A stretch of 64,000 nt of DNA from Desulfobacteraceae bacterium Eth-SRB1 (GCA_004193555.1 RPGP01000001.1:732790-796789); one strand, 5' to 3'. Positions 1-8,698 are shown, numbered from the stretch's first letter. Translations and numbers: made by a program. The notes: generated by a model from the sequence alone, not told the origin.

Positions 1-2
1 AT

Positions 3-1409
3 GAATTTGATATTTGTACATGCCTATCGGTTATGAACTGGGTCAGAGACAAGGAGAAACTTATAGATTTTCTATCAAGGCAACGAATTGTTATTTATGA
101 AGGTCACGACAACGATCAAATTGAAATCGGTCGGTTAAGGCAAGCCGGTTTTGCAGGAATTGAAAAGGTTGCAGTCAGTGAACGAGGACGCGGTGTCTTT
201 ATCGGGAAAAAAGAAAGGACTGAAAAAAAAATTGATTGGGATGAATTTGAGAAACAATATGGTTTAGAAGGAGCAGCCTATCATGTGCCCTGTGTGAATG
301 TTGGAGACGGAAACAGCCTCGAACGAGTTTACTTTAAAACCGAAGTTTGGAAGGTAAGGTTGTCTGATAGGAAAAATCCTGCAAAACTTGCCGACCCTCA
401 TGAAGAAGCACAATTTCTCAAAACATTAAAAGATGTTCCAAATGTGTGCCGATTAAAAGAGTATATCGAGAAAGAGGATCATACCATTACAATTATGGAT
501 TACTTTCCCAACATCGGCACATTGGAAGAAGCAGATATTCCTCCTGAATTCAGAGACAAAGTAGAGAAACAAAAACATCAAATAATTAAGTCAGTTAACA
601 ATGCCGGAATTTTGCATAATGATATGTTTGACAGAAATTTTCTGGTGAACTCAAATTATGATATTTGTTTGATCGATTTTGACCAAGCTCAATTCGCAGA
701 AGGACGAAATGATTATGAGGATGGTTATTATTACAAAGCACCAAGACTAAAAAGCATTGCTAAAAAGAAATTCGATAATAACTCTCGTCTAAACCTTGTT
801 ACAGAGGCGTGGGACATTGCAGCGAGGAGCAATGCCAGTTATCCTGGTAAATACGTTGCCTACTATTCACTAAATGTGGATGGGAAGCGTTTTTCTGGTG
901 AGCGTCTATGGGAAGATAGATGGGGATATATTGGTAAGGCGTTGCGTGATGCCTGCGGCGGAGACCTCAAGGGAAAGAGGATTATTGAACTGGGCTGCAA
1001 CCTCGGTCTTCTGAGTGTGTGGTCAGCGCGGGAAGGAGCGATCTGTCATGGATATGAGTATGAAGCCGATATCCTGGAAGGGAGCAAGCTGGTAGCTTCT
1101 GCATTTGGAGTATCTGAGAGATGTAAGTGGAGCCAGGTTAATTTTAATAAGAAAGAGGATACCGACAGCATTGTTGATGAATTTGATATTTGTACATGCC
1201 TATCGGTTATGAACTGGGTCAGGGATAAGGAAAATCTGATCGATCTGCTCTCCAGGCAGAAAGTCGTTCTTTATGAAGGTCATGAAGAAGATGAGATTGA
1301 AACTGGTCGTTTAAGGAAAGCCGGTTTCTCAGGAATTGAAAGGGTGGCGGTCAGTGAACGAGGACGCAACGTATTTTTGGCCAGGAAAGACGATTTAACC
1401 AGTGTCTGA
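3..1409 (+). CDS. Kinase-like / SAM-methyltransferase fusion, 5'-partial
   Basis: The reading frame is open to the left edge, so the true N-terminus lies outside the window. The first ~70 residues repeat the C-terminal end of the same protein almost exactly (MNWVRDKE, VSERGR motifs), in frame at a spacing of 1176 bp (392 codons). The middle part has an atypical kinase fold signature: HND followed by N five residues later, then IDFD in place of DFG (nt ~610-690). The C-terminal third is a class I methyltransferase with the SAM motif IIELGCNLGLLS (nt ~980-1015). The order seen is therefore methyltransferase tail, kinase, methyltransferase, as if a two-domain module had been duplicated in tandem. 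The role is unknown. Neighbouring glycosyltransferases suggest modification of a sugar or surface polymer. The atypical kinase could act on a sugar, as LPS kinases do; that is inference. Confidence 0.75.
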   Translation, partial: EFDICTCLSVMNWVRDKEKLIDFLSRQRIVIYEGHDNDQIEIGRLRQAGFAGIEKVAVSERGRGVFIGKKERTEKKIDWDEFEKQYGLEGAAYHVPCVNVGDGNSLERVYFKTEVWKVRLSDRKNPAKLADPHEEAQFLKTLKDVPNVCRLKEYIEKEDHTITIMDYFPNIGTLEEADIPPEFRDKVEKQKHQIIKSVNNAGILHNDMFDRNFLVNSNYDICLIDFDQAQFAEGRNDYEDGYYYKAPRLKSIAKKKFDNNSRLNLVTEAWDIAARSNASYPGKYVAYYSLNVDGKRFSGERLWEDRWGYIGKALRDACGGDLKGKRIIELGCNLGLLSVWSAREGAICHGYEYEADILEGSKLVASAFGVSERCKWSQVNFNKKEDTDSIVDEFDICTCLSVMNWVRDKENLIDLLSRQKVVLYEGHEEDEIETGRLRKAGFSGIERVAVSERGRNVFLARKDDLTSV

Positions 1410-1490
1410 ACGGACCCCCTCCTTTTGTTCAGCGTAGCAAAATATCAGAGTGGATGAATCCGCCCCTACATGGATCAACCAATCACAAAA

Positions 1491-1526
1491 ACATATGCGG
1501 GTTCGATTTATCGAACCCGCATATGT
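1491..1526. repeat. Perfect 17-bp-arm palindrome in a repeat-filled gap
   Basis: The arms ACATATGCGGGTTCGAT and its exact complement are separated by TT. The 188-bp gap also holds a second hairpin at 1555-1574 (GGGTCGG/CCGACCC) and a CCGCCCCTACA end at ~1460. These resemble the GTAGGGGC(G)GATTTATC..CCC elements, and a further copy lies at 6203-6235. No poly-T tract follows, so a terminator is not supported. Confidence 0.8.
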
Positions 1527-1597
1527 AGGGAACCAGCAAAATAATCGGGGCATCGGGTCGGGTAAATCCGACCCCTACAATTTAAGAGAGAAAAATC

Positions 1598-4402
1598 ATG
1601 TCAAAAAAGAAAAAAAGACCTCTCAATAAAAAGACAAAGGCGCCCGGAAAACGAAAGGTGCCAAGTAAAACAAGAGCCGGAATGGTTTCAGACATCATTT
1701 CATCTGCTTTAGCCTTATATCAGCAGGGAGATGTCCGTGGGGCTAAGAGGGCGTTTCTCAGTATATCAAGAAAGAATCCTCTTAATACAGATGCCTTATA
1801 TAACTTGGGGATAATAGCAAAAGATCGGCAAAACTACGATGAGGCCATAGATTATTATGAAAAGGTCATTTCGATAAACCCCGCTTATGTAAACGCCTGT
1901 TTTGGCCTTGGCGGCATATTTATCGACCAGGCAAGATATGATGAGGCCAATGAAAAATTTCAGAAGGTTGTATCCCTCTCTCCGAATTATGCCAACGCAT
2001 GGTATAACCTTGGAATCATAGCGGCTACGCAGGGCAGGCGTGATGAGGCAATCAAGTATTATCAAAAGGCGCTGTCCATAGACCCAACCTTTGTAAATGC
2101 CTGTTATAATATTGGCCTTATGCTGCTTGAGCAAAAGAAATATGATGAAGCGATCGAATATTCTCAAAAGGTAATTTCCTTAAATCCGGGGTATGTTGAC
2201 GCATTGTTCAATATAGGATCTGCAATGCAGAACAAAAACGACTATGCCGGGGCCATAGAGTATTATGAAAAAGCCCTGGCAATTAAGCCCGATTATTATC
2301 TTGTCCATAACAACCTCGGCATTATTCATCAGGCGCAGTATAATTTTGACAAGGCGATCGAGCATTACGAAAGAGCCATATCTATCCAGCCCGAGACCGC
2401 CGATGCCTATATGAATATGGGAAATGTATTTCGAAACAGTGGTGATGTTCAAAAGACTGTCGAGTATTATAAAAAATCTATTTCTCTCAAACCGAGTCTG
2501 GTGGGATTGAATAATCTCTGCGGGTATCAGAAAGAGCTATGCAATTATGAGGAAGTGCTCGATCTTTCGGGAAAGATCCTTGAATATAATGATCTGGATA
2601 AGGCTGATCTCGCGGGCATTCATGACACATGTATCCAGACGTGTGAATGGGAGAAGGCAAGCGGCATAATCGAAAGGTTCAGAAAGACTGAAATGAATCC
2701 GGCGGCCAGGGATGTCCTTGCCGGCAGCTTTATGGAATTTTGCGCGATAACCGACCTGAGCCTCGATGAGATATCCGAGCAGCATAAAAAATGGGGGGAG
2801 TTGACGGAGCGGGAGGCAGAGCCTTTTGAGCATGATAAAAGAGAATCAACCGGCACAGAGAGGAAAAAATTGAGAATCGGCTATTCATCCCCCGATCTGA
2901 GAGAGCATTCTGTCGGATACCTTATTAAGGATATTATTAAAAGCCATAACCATGATGAATTTGAAATCTACTGTTATGCGAATTTTTTTGAAAAGGAAAA
3001 AGATGCATTCACCCGGGAAATCATAAACAGCGGCGCTGTGTTCAAGTATGTCAAGCATTTGCCGGACAGGGAGGTGGCCGAGGAGATATATAAAGACGAG
3101 ATAAATATCCTGATCGACCTTGCAGGCCATACAGCCGGACATCGATTGAGGGCTTTTGCATACAAGCCTGCGCCCATTCAGATAACCTACCTTGGCTATC
3201 CAAACACAACCGGTCTTTCCCGCATGGATTACAGGCTCACCGACTGCTATGCAGAATCAGGCAGGGAGAATGATTATCGATATTCTGAAAAACTGATCAG
3301 GCTCACAAACTGCTTTTTGAGTTTCAATGGGTTTGGCGATGTTGTTCCGGCTCTGATCAAGGGTCATAGAAGGGGGGGGATCATCTTTGGCTGCTTCAAT
3401 AATATTCAGAAGCTCACGCCAAAGGCTGTGGAGTTGTGGTCAAAAATCCTGAAGGAGGTTGAGGGCAGCGAACTTCATCTCAAGGCAAAACAGCTAAACA
3501 CAGAATTTATCTGGGACAATATAATGAAAAAATTTGCAAAGTATGGAATATCTGAAGAACGGGTCAAATGCCTCGGTTATACTGCTACCAGAGAGGAGCA
3601 CCTGAGACTTTACGGCAGCATGGATATTTCGCTTGATACATTTCCCTACAACGGCACCGTCACTACCCTGGAAGCGCTGTGGATGAATATTCCGGTGATT
3701 ACACTTGTGGGAGAGAGCCATGCCCAGAGGGTCAGTTATTCTATCCTGAAAAATCTTAATCTGGATCAATTGATCGCGTTTACAGAAGAGGAATATGTCT
3801 CAAAATCCATAGAACTGGCAGAGAATCCTGAAATAATCAGGGGATTGAAGACAAAGATGAGGAAGAATCTTCTGGCATCGTCGATCTGCAATCCCAGGGT
3901 TATCACACGGGAGATGGAGCTCAATTTCAAGAGGATATGGATGGAGTATCAGGAGTCAGGGATCAGGGGTCAGGGGTCAGAGGTCAGGGAGCAGAAATCG
4001 GGGGTCAGGAGTCACCCCGGTGAAATGCGCCCCGCTGTCGTAAACGAATTTCACAGGGCAGGGAGGGCAGGGGATACTGTTGGGGATGCGATAAGTGCGG
4101 CGAGCAGGTTGAGGATGGCTATGGTTAAACTTGAAAAGGGAGAATACGGGCAGGCCATTGAGATCAGCTCTTCATTAGTTGATGAAAATGGGGTTTCTTA
4201 CCTTGCCTGCTATATACTTGGGGTTTCTCATTTTAGATTGGGGAGAGAAAAAGATGCTATTGAGGCGCTAAATAAATCATTGAGTCTGAACAACAGTAAT
4301 CCGGGCGTCTGGAAAGCGCTGGGAGAGATTTATCTGTCAATGGGAGAGATTGATGAGGCGAATGCCTGTCTTGAGAGGATCGCAGCGCCCCACAACATGT
4401 GA
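1598..4402 (+). CDS. TPR-domain O-linked glycosyltransferase (GT41, OGT/SPINDLY-like)
   Basis: A Lys/Arg-rich start is followed by about nine TPR units (residues ~35-330, typical NALYNLG / DEAIDYYEKAI patterns). The GT41 catalytic region follows (~430-760), with LRIGYSSPDLREHSVG, the DLAGHT..R motif, a GCFNNIQKLTP segment containing the UDP-binding Lys, and LDTFPYNGTVTTLEALWMN. A C-terminal TPR pair ends the protein. GT41 enzymes transfer GlcNAc or related sugars to Ser/Thr of proteins. Between the GT domain and the last TPRs, residues ~784-806 are encoded by the intergenic word GGGGTCAG (SGIRGQGSEVREQ), an in-frame repeat intrusion. The location beside a Ser/Thr-rich flagellin makes flagellin the likely acceptor; that is inference. 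Confidence 0.88.
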   Translation: MSKKKKRPLNKKTKAPGKRKVPSKTRAGMVSDIISSALALYQQGDVRGAKRAFLSISRKNPLNTDALYNLGIIAKDRQNYDEAIDYYEKVISINPAYVNACFGLGGIFIDQARYDEANEKFQKVVSLSPNYANAWYNLGIIAATQGRRDEAIKYYQKALSIDPTFVNACYNIGLMLLEQKKYDEAIEYSQKVISLNPGYVDALFNIGSAMQNKNDYAGAIEYYEKALAIKPDYYLVHNNLGIIHQAQYNFDKAIEHYERAISIQPETADAYMNMGNVFRNSGDVQKTVEYYKKSISLKPSLVGLNNLCGYQKELCNYEEVLDLSGKILEYNDLDKADLAGIHDTCIQTCEWEKASGIIERFRKTEMNPAARDVLAGSFMEFCAITDLSLDEISEQHKKWGELTEREAEPFEHDKRESTGTERKKLRIGYSSPDLREHSVGYLIKDIIKSHNHDEFEIYCYANFFEKEKDAFTREIINSGAVFKYVKHLPDREVAEEIYKDEINILIDLAGHTAGHRLRAFAYKPAPIQITYLGYPNTTGLSRMDYRLTDCYAESGRENDYRYSEKLIRLTNCFLSFNGFGDVVPALIKGHRRGGIIFGCFNNIQKLTPKAVELWSKILKEVEGSELHLKAKQLNTEFIWDNIMKKFAKYGISEERVKCLGYTATREEHLRLYGSMDISLDTFPYNGTVTTLEALWMNIPVITLVGESHAQRVSYSILKNLNLDQLIAFTEEEYVSKSIELAENPEIIRGLKTKMRKNLLASSICNPRVITREMELNFKRIWMEYQESGIRGQGSEVREQKSGVRSHPGEMRPAVVNEFHRAGRAGDTVGDAISAASRLRMAMVKLEKGEYGQAIEISSSLVDENGVSYLACYILGVSHFRLGREKDAIEALNKSLSLNNSNPGVWKALGEIYLSMGEIDEANACLERIAAPHNM

Positions 4403-4411
4403 GATTACACC

Positions 4412-6193
4412 ATGCAAACAGATTATTGGATAGAAAATACAGCTATATGCAGAAAAAAACACCCATATCTTGATGTTAACCTCATGGATATTGAGAATAG
4501 CAGGGTCATTCCGGTTTTTTCAAAGAATGGCCTGCCTACTTTCAAATATGACATCGGCGCAGGAAAAGCAAAATATTTTCACAGCAGTTATGATCCGCTA
4601 TCAGAGGCGGTAAAATGGGCGGATGGATCAAGTTTTGACAGCGATTCCATCATTGTAGTATTGGGCACGGGCTTTTTTTATCATATCTCTGAGCTGATAA
4701 AAGAGATTCCTGATAATCGGATTGTAATACTCCTGGAAAGGGATGAAGAAATCTTCCGCGAGGCGCTGAAAGCCGTAGATCTGCGGGATGTTTTGAGCCG
4801 CGATAATCTTTATTTATTTGTCGGTAGCGAGCCGGCCGGGGCCATCAAGTTTATAACAGGAATCCAGATGGATAATTCCTTTAAGAAAATAAGATTTTTA
4901 TCCCATCAGTCGTCGATTCAAACCTTTTCCGGATTTTACAGAGAGATAATAGATGGGTTTTCCGCTTCAGGCAAGCTGAATATCTTTGACCGTCTCAGGT
5001 ACAAAAAATTTTACCGTGAAGACGTCAGGGTTCTCCTCCTCACAACCCAATATTTCCTCATGGGCGAGATAATCAGCGCAATGGAAAGGCTGAACATAAA
5101 ATACAGGTTAATAACCCTGGGACAGGATGAGATAGGCTGCCGGAAATTTATCGAAGAAATCATTAAAGATATTCTTGATTTCAAACCGGATTTTCTGTTC
5201 ACCATCAATCACCTTGGCATGGATCGTGAGGGTATTCTGGCGCAATTCCTTGCAAGGATTGAGATGCCTTTTGCGTCATGGTATGTGGACAATCCGAATC
5301 TGATTATCAGACGCTATGAGAAAAATGTTACCCCCTACTGCGCCATGTTTCTCTGGGATAAAGATAACTTGCCCGACATGCGGGATCTTGGATTTGAGCA
5401 TCTCTTTTATATGCCGCTTGGCGTTGACGAAAGACGCTTTTGCCAGATAAGAAATGAGGCCAACCCCATGCCCCATCTTGCCTCCGACGTGGCATTTGTC
5501 GGCAATTCCATGGTGAAGAAGGTCAGGGACACATTAATGAAGACCGAGGTGAACGGACGCTTGAATGCGCTTTTCAAAGATATAGCTAAAGATTACATGG
5601 AGAGTGAAGAGAGGCAGATAGAGGAGATTATCAGATTAAAATACCCCGGGCTGTATGACGACTTCCAAAAATTGGGCGATGTGAACAGAACAGGTTATGA
5701 AACCGCTGTAAATTGGGAAGCGACGAAGATCTACCGGCTGGAAAGGGTAAAAATGCTTCTTTCCTTCAGACCCTTAATCGTGGGAGATCCACACTGGCCG
5801 GAATTGATTGACGATGGTCTGTTCAGGTATCACAGGGAACTGGCCTATTATAACGAACTTCCATGCCTGTATAATGCGGCGACGATCAATTTTAACGCGA
5901 CCAGCAGACAGATGAAGGGCGCCGTTAATCAGAGGGTCTTTGATGTGCCTGCCTGTAATGCTTTTTTACTAACCGATTATCAGGAACAGATGGATGAATT
6001 ATTTACAGTTGGTGAAGAGGTTATATGTTATAAAGAACCGGGTGAGATAAGAGGGCTGATTAAGTACTACTTGAATCACGAGAGTGAGAGAAAACGAATA
6101 GCGGAAAAAGGATACAAAAGAATAATCAGGGACCACACATACGTATCGAGAGTGACAGGGATGGTCGGGACGATGAGGAGAATATTTTCATAG
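4412..6193 (+). CDS. Maf-N-like / CgeB-type glycosyltransferase
   Basis: This 593-residue protein starts 9 bp after the TPR glycosyltransferase stop, so the two are probably co-transcribed. The N-terminal third resembles the motility-accessory-factor (Maf) N-domain: VVLGTGFFYHISELIKEIPD, then an acidic ILLERDEEIF motif. The rest looks like DUF3880 plus a GT-B C-terminal domain of the CgeB type (SWYVDNPN, VAFVGNSM, then YNAATINFNATS...NQRVFDVPACNAFLLTD near the C-terminus). Maf proteins attach nonulosonic acids to flagellin in other bacteria. This fusion and its place between a GT41 enzyme and flagellin suggest flagellin glycosylation. The donor sugar cannot be told from sequence. Confidence 0.75.
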   Translation: MQTDYWIENTAICRKKHPYLDVNLMDIENSRVIPVFSKNGLPTFKYDIGAGKAKYFHSSYDPLSEAVKWADGSSFDSDSIIVVLGTGFFYHISELIKEIPDNRIVILLERDEEIFREALKAVDLRDVLSRDNLYLFVGSEPAGAIKFITGIQMDNSFKKIRFLSHQSSIQTFSGFYREIIDGFSASGKLNIFDRLRYKKFYREDVRVLLLTTQYFLMGEIISAMERLNIKYRLITLGQDEIGCRKFIEEIIKDILDFKPDFLFTINHLGMDREGILAQFLARIEMPFASWYVDNPNLIIRRYEKNVTPYCAMFLWDKDNLPDMRDLGFEHLFYMPLGVDERRFCQIRNEANPMPHLASDVAFVGNSMVKKVRDTLMKTEVNGRLNALFKDIAKDYMESEERQIEEIIRLKYPGLYDDFQKLGDVNRTGYETAVNWEATKIYRLERVKMLLSFRPLIVGDPHWPELIDDGLFRYHRELAYYNELPCLYNAATINFNATSRQMKGAVNQRVFDVPACNAFLLTDYQEQMDELFTVGEEVICYKEPGEIRGLIKYYLNHESERKRIAEKGYKRIIRDHTYVSRVTGMVGTMRRIFS

Positions 6194-6202
6194 AAGAAAG
6201 TC

Positions 6203-6235
6203 GTAGGGGTCGGATTTATCTGCCCCTTTTTCGAC
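6203..6235. repeat. GTAGGGGTCGGATTTATC-type hairpin element
   Basis: A short imperfect palindrome in the 58-bp gap between the CgeB-like gene and the next gene. It belongs to the same family as the elements at 1460-1580. Confidence 0.6.
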
Positions 6236-6251
6236 AGAAAGCGAGGTAACA

Positions 6252-6803
6252 ATGAAAATCTTAATAGATGGAACCGAGACGACGCTCAGCGGTTCTTTTG
6301 GCAACCTTGAAGAGGTTCTGCAGGAAATTTTGAAAAACCAGATCAGTGAAGAAAAGATCGTATGGACAGTCAGACTAAACGGCGAAAACTACAGCGAAAA
6401 GTCGCCTCACGATGCCCGGAAAATCAGGATAGACGACATCTATACCCTTGAGATTGGGACTACGGACAAGACCGGAATAGGCCGGTCTTTTCTTGAAAAT
6501 AGCGGCATGATATTTGATAACCTGTGTAAGAGCGCTGAGAAGATATCCGGCCTTTTTCGCATGTCCGACGAAAAGGAGGCCAACAGGCATTTTGTAAAAT
6601 TCCTGGAGTCCTATAGGGACCTGATTTTGATGTTCAGGCAGGGTGAGGATATTCTTGAATTGGATTCTCAGGAAAAGCTTGCGTCACTGGAAAAAATAGC
6701 CGATGAGATTATTGCCGCCCAGGAAAAGGAAGACTGGATTATGTTAGCCGATTTGCTGGAATATGAACTGGCGCCTCTTTTAAAAGGAGCGTTATCGCTT
6801 TAG
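6252..6803 (+). CDS. Conserved-type hypothetical protein next to flagellin
   Basis: A 183-residue soluble protein with no signal or membrane segment. It starts at an ATG preceded by GAGGTAAC (AGCGAGGTAACA), a good ribosome site. Residues 1-75 are strand-rich and could be a small beta-grasp-like fold. Residues 85-183 are helical and amphipathic. The family is not recognised here. It follows two glycosyltransferases in the same direction and converges on flagellin, so a role in flagellin handling (a chaperone or modification helper) is possible but unproven. Confidence 0.6.
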   Translation: MKILIDGTETTLSGSFGNLEEVLQEILKNQISEEKIVWTVRLNGENYSEKSPHDARKIRIDDIYTLEIGTTDKTGIGRSFLENSGMIFDNLCKSAEKISGLFRMSDEKEANRHFVKFLESYRDLILMFRQGEDILELDSQEKLASLEKIADEIIAAQEKEDWIMLADLLEYELAPLLKGALSL

Positions 6804-6834
6804 GGGCGCTATCGCTTGAGGGTAGGGGGCGGAT

Positions 6835-6876
6835 TAAAAAAGGGGGAAGCATTCCTGCCTCCCCCTTTTCTTTTTT
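6835..6876. terminator. Bidirectional rho-independent terminator
   Basis: A stem AAAAAGGGGGAAG..CCTCCCCCTTTT is followed by a T-run on the + strand (TTTTCTTTTTT) and by a T-run on the - strand. It lies between convergent genes, so it can serve both the 6252 gene and flagellin. Confidence 0.8.
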
Positions 6877-6900
6877 CAGCTTTCGCCTTCAGCCTTTTTA

Positions 6901-8259
6901 TTACCCACCTAAAAGCTGCAATGCCAGCCGGGGCATGGCGTTCGCCTGGGAAAGCATGGCGGTTGCCGCCTGTGCCAGTATATTATTCCTCGTGAACTCC
7001 GTCATCTCCGCCGCAACATCAACGTCGGAAATCCGGCTTTCTGCGGCCTGGGTATTCTCCGCCTGGATCGTCAGGTTGGTGATGGTGTTCTCCAGCCGAT
7101 TCTGCATGGCGCCAAGCCCGGCGCGCGCCGTGTCTTTTGTACTAATAGCATCATCAACTTTACCCAGAGCCTCCGCAGCACCTGCCTGAGTGCTCAGCTT
7201 GGCACCGGTCGCAGCCACCGCAGCCTGAGAAGCAACCGCAGCCTGAGAAGTAACCGCAGCCTGAGAAGCAACCGCAGCCTGAGAAGCTCTTGCAGCTACT
7301 GAGGCAACCGTGGCTGCTGAAACACTTGCTACAACCGCAGCCTGAGAGGCAACCGAAGCATGAGAGGCCACTGAAGCCTGAGAAGTTACCGCAGCCTGGG
7401 AGGTAACCGCAGCATGAGAAGTAACCGCAGCCTGAGAGGCAACCGAACCACTGGTTCCTATTGCAGCCCTTGAGGCAACCGAAGCCTGAGAGGCAACCGA
7501 AGCATGAGAGGCAACCGCAGACTGGGTTGTTGTATATGCAGCCTGAGATGCTGCCACGGCCAGTGAAGCTCTCGAAGCACGGCTCGCTGTGGTATTCACT
7601 GCGGCCAGTGAGGCCAGTGAGGCCCTTGAGGCACTTACAGCCTGGGAGGCAGCCGCAGCCTGTGACGTAACCGCATCTTGAGCGGTCACCGCAGCCTGAG
7701 AGAAACCGCCTATCGCAACGCCCAGCGTCTCGGCGGTCATATCCTCGATGGTGATATAATAATAATCCTGCGCGGAATCATTGCCGGTGCCGAAGTGGAT
7801 CTTCATGCCGGCTGTAGCAGAGCTATCGTTGGATAGCTCGCCATTTAGCAGGGCTGTCCCGTTAAAGTCGGTCGCCTCGGCGATTCGTGTGATCTCCTTG
7901 GCCATCTCGTCATACTCATCTTCCATGATCTGCCTTTGCGCAGTGGTGTAGGTGCCGGTCGCTGCCTGCTCCGCCAGCTCCTTCATTCGGATAAGCTTCT
8001 CGTCGATAACCTGCAGGCCGCCTTCAGCGGTCTGAATCATAGTGATGGCGTCTCCAGCATTTCGAACACCTTGATTCAGCACGGCAATATCCGCCCGTTG
8101 CATTTCACGAACTGCCAGACCTGCCGCATCATCCGCAGCGCTGTTGATCCGCAGTCCCGATGAGAGCCGCTGGGTGGATACAGCGAGGCGATCATAAGCT
8201 GTGCCCAGGTTCCTGGCGGCATTCATCGCCACTAAGTTGTTATTAATAACTAAACTCAT
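6901..8259 (-). CDS. fliC: Flagellin with central hexapeptide-repeat domain
   Basis: The filament subunit. Residues 1-~140 are the canonical D0/D1 N-terminus (MSLVINNN, LSSGLRINSAADDAAGLA, FNGTALLNGE). Residues ~365-452 are the canonical C-terminal D1/D0 helices (ISDVDVAAEMTEFTRNNIL). Between them (~185-352, nt ~7205-7705) the usual D2/D3 region is replaced by about 24 copies of a six-residue unit close to SQAAVA, SQAAVT or SHASVA, with a few three-residue insertions. Almost every unit begins with Ser. Translation starts at ATG 8257-8259 behind AAGGAGGA (8266-8273). It has its own sigma28-type promoter and a leader hairpin. It is the only flagellin in the window. fliD and fliS are not seen. 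Confidence 0.95.
   Translation of the reverse strand: MSLVINNNLVAMNAARNLGTAYDRLAVSTQRLSSGLRINSAADDAAGLAVREMQRADIAVLNQGVRNAGDAITMIQTAEGGLQVIDEKLIRMKELAEQAATGTYTTAQRQIMEDEYDEMAKEITRIAEATDFNGTALLNGELSNDSSATAGMKIHFGTGNDSAQDYYYITIEDMTAETLGVAIGGFSQAAVTAQDAVTSQAAAASQAVSASRASLASLAAVNTTASRASRASLAVAASQAAYTTTQSAVASHASVASQASVASRAAIGTSGSVASQAAVTSHAAVTSQAAVTSQASVASHASVASQAAVVASVSAATVASVAARASQAAVASQAAVTSQAAVASQAAVAATGAKLSTQAGAAEALGKVDDAISTKDTARAGLGAMQNRLENTITNLTIQAENTQAAESRISDVDVAAEMTEFTRNNILAQAATAMLSQANAMPRLALQLLGG
7205..7705 (-). repeat. 18-bp tandem repeats encoding flagellin hexapeptides
   Basis: Degenerate 18-bp units (plus-strand words like GCAGCCTGAGAAGTAACC) code for SQAAV[AT]. Units nearest the 3' end of the gene (7210-7290 and 7380-7440) are nearly identical and those nearest the 5' end have diverged, consistent with recent slippage or unequal-crossover expansion at one end. 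Confidence 0.85.
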
Positions 8260-8288
8260 AATTTATCCTCCTTGATTTTTTGTTTTCT

Positions 8289-8306
8289 CCCGGCATCCTT
8301 GCCGGG
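8289..8306 (-). promoter_or_regulatory. Flagellin leader hairpin, candidate CsrA site
   Basis: Read on the minus strand, CCCGGCA-AGGA-TGCCGGG forms a perfect 7-bp stem with GGA exposed in the loop. The second GGA is the Shine-Dalgarno site (AAGGAGGA, 8266-8273), 15-16 nt downstream. CsrA typically bridges one GGA in a hairpin loop and one at the ribosome site, as on B. subtilis hag mRNA. csrA and fliW are in this window. Confidence 0.6.
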
Positions 8307-8399
8307 TTTGTCAACAGTTGAAATTCTTATTTTCCGTTTTGCTAAACATTCCTTTCGAGATTCCACCTCCTTTCCTGTTTATTTACCTCGTTGATTTAT

Positions 8400-8426
8400 T
8401 TATCGTCAGATTGTGTGAAAATCTTA
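8400..8426 (-). promoter_or_regulatory. Sigma28 (FliA) promoter of flagellin
   Basis: The minus strand reads TAAG-N15-GACGATAA, one mismatch in each half of the TAAA-N15-GCCGATAA consensus. It lies about 140 nt upstream of the start codon and leaves a leader that contains the hairpin at 8289-8306. Confidence 0.65.
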
Positions 8427-8450
8427 AGCAAAAACTTATCTGTTCAGAGA

Positions 8451-8641
8451 TGATGAACTCGTAAAAAGTCATTTGTGAGCGAGATTGAGCAGTTTTGGAA
8501 AAAGATTCAGATTGAGCATGGCGTTAAAAATTGCAAGCTGTTTGAGGCCGTTAGGCCGAGTTCTTGCAATTTAGACAGGATTAATCTGAATCCCAAAAAT
8601 GCTCACGGAGCGAACAAATCGTACTTTTTACGAGTTCATCA
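8451..8641. repeat. 191-bp palindromic element with 19-bp perfect terminal inverted repeats
   Basis: The ends are TGATGAACTCGTAAAAAGT and its exact complement. The interior is also imperfectly self-complementary (GATTCAGATT..., GTTAAAAATTGCAAG...CTTGCAATTT), so the whole element can fold as one long hairpin. Shorter relatives with GATGAATTCGTAAAAAG ends lie at 12727-12876 and 18647-18675. It carries no gene. Confidence 0.85.
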
Positions 8642-8698
8642 GAGATGAAAGGTGAAAAAACCTCACTCCTTTGTGGGAGCGGGGTTTTAGTTATGGGT

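Noticed and set aside
7461-7670. Low-complexity plus-strand frame opposite flagellin
   Set aside because: It is the reverse of the flagellin hexapeptide repeats, an artefact of biased codons.
7205-7705. Phase-variable or invertible flagellin locus
   Set aside because: Only one flagellin gene and no recombinase or inverted cassette is present.
8517-8534. Sigma54-like TGGCGTTAAAAATTGCA on the + strand
   Set aside because: The GG to GC spacing is 11, not 10, and it lies within the 191-bp palindrome, where it is paired DNA and has no gene downstream on the + strand.
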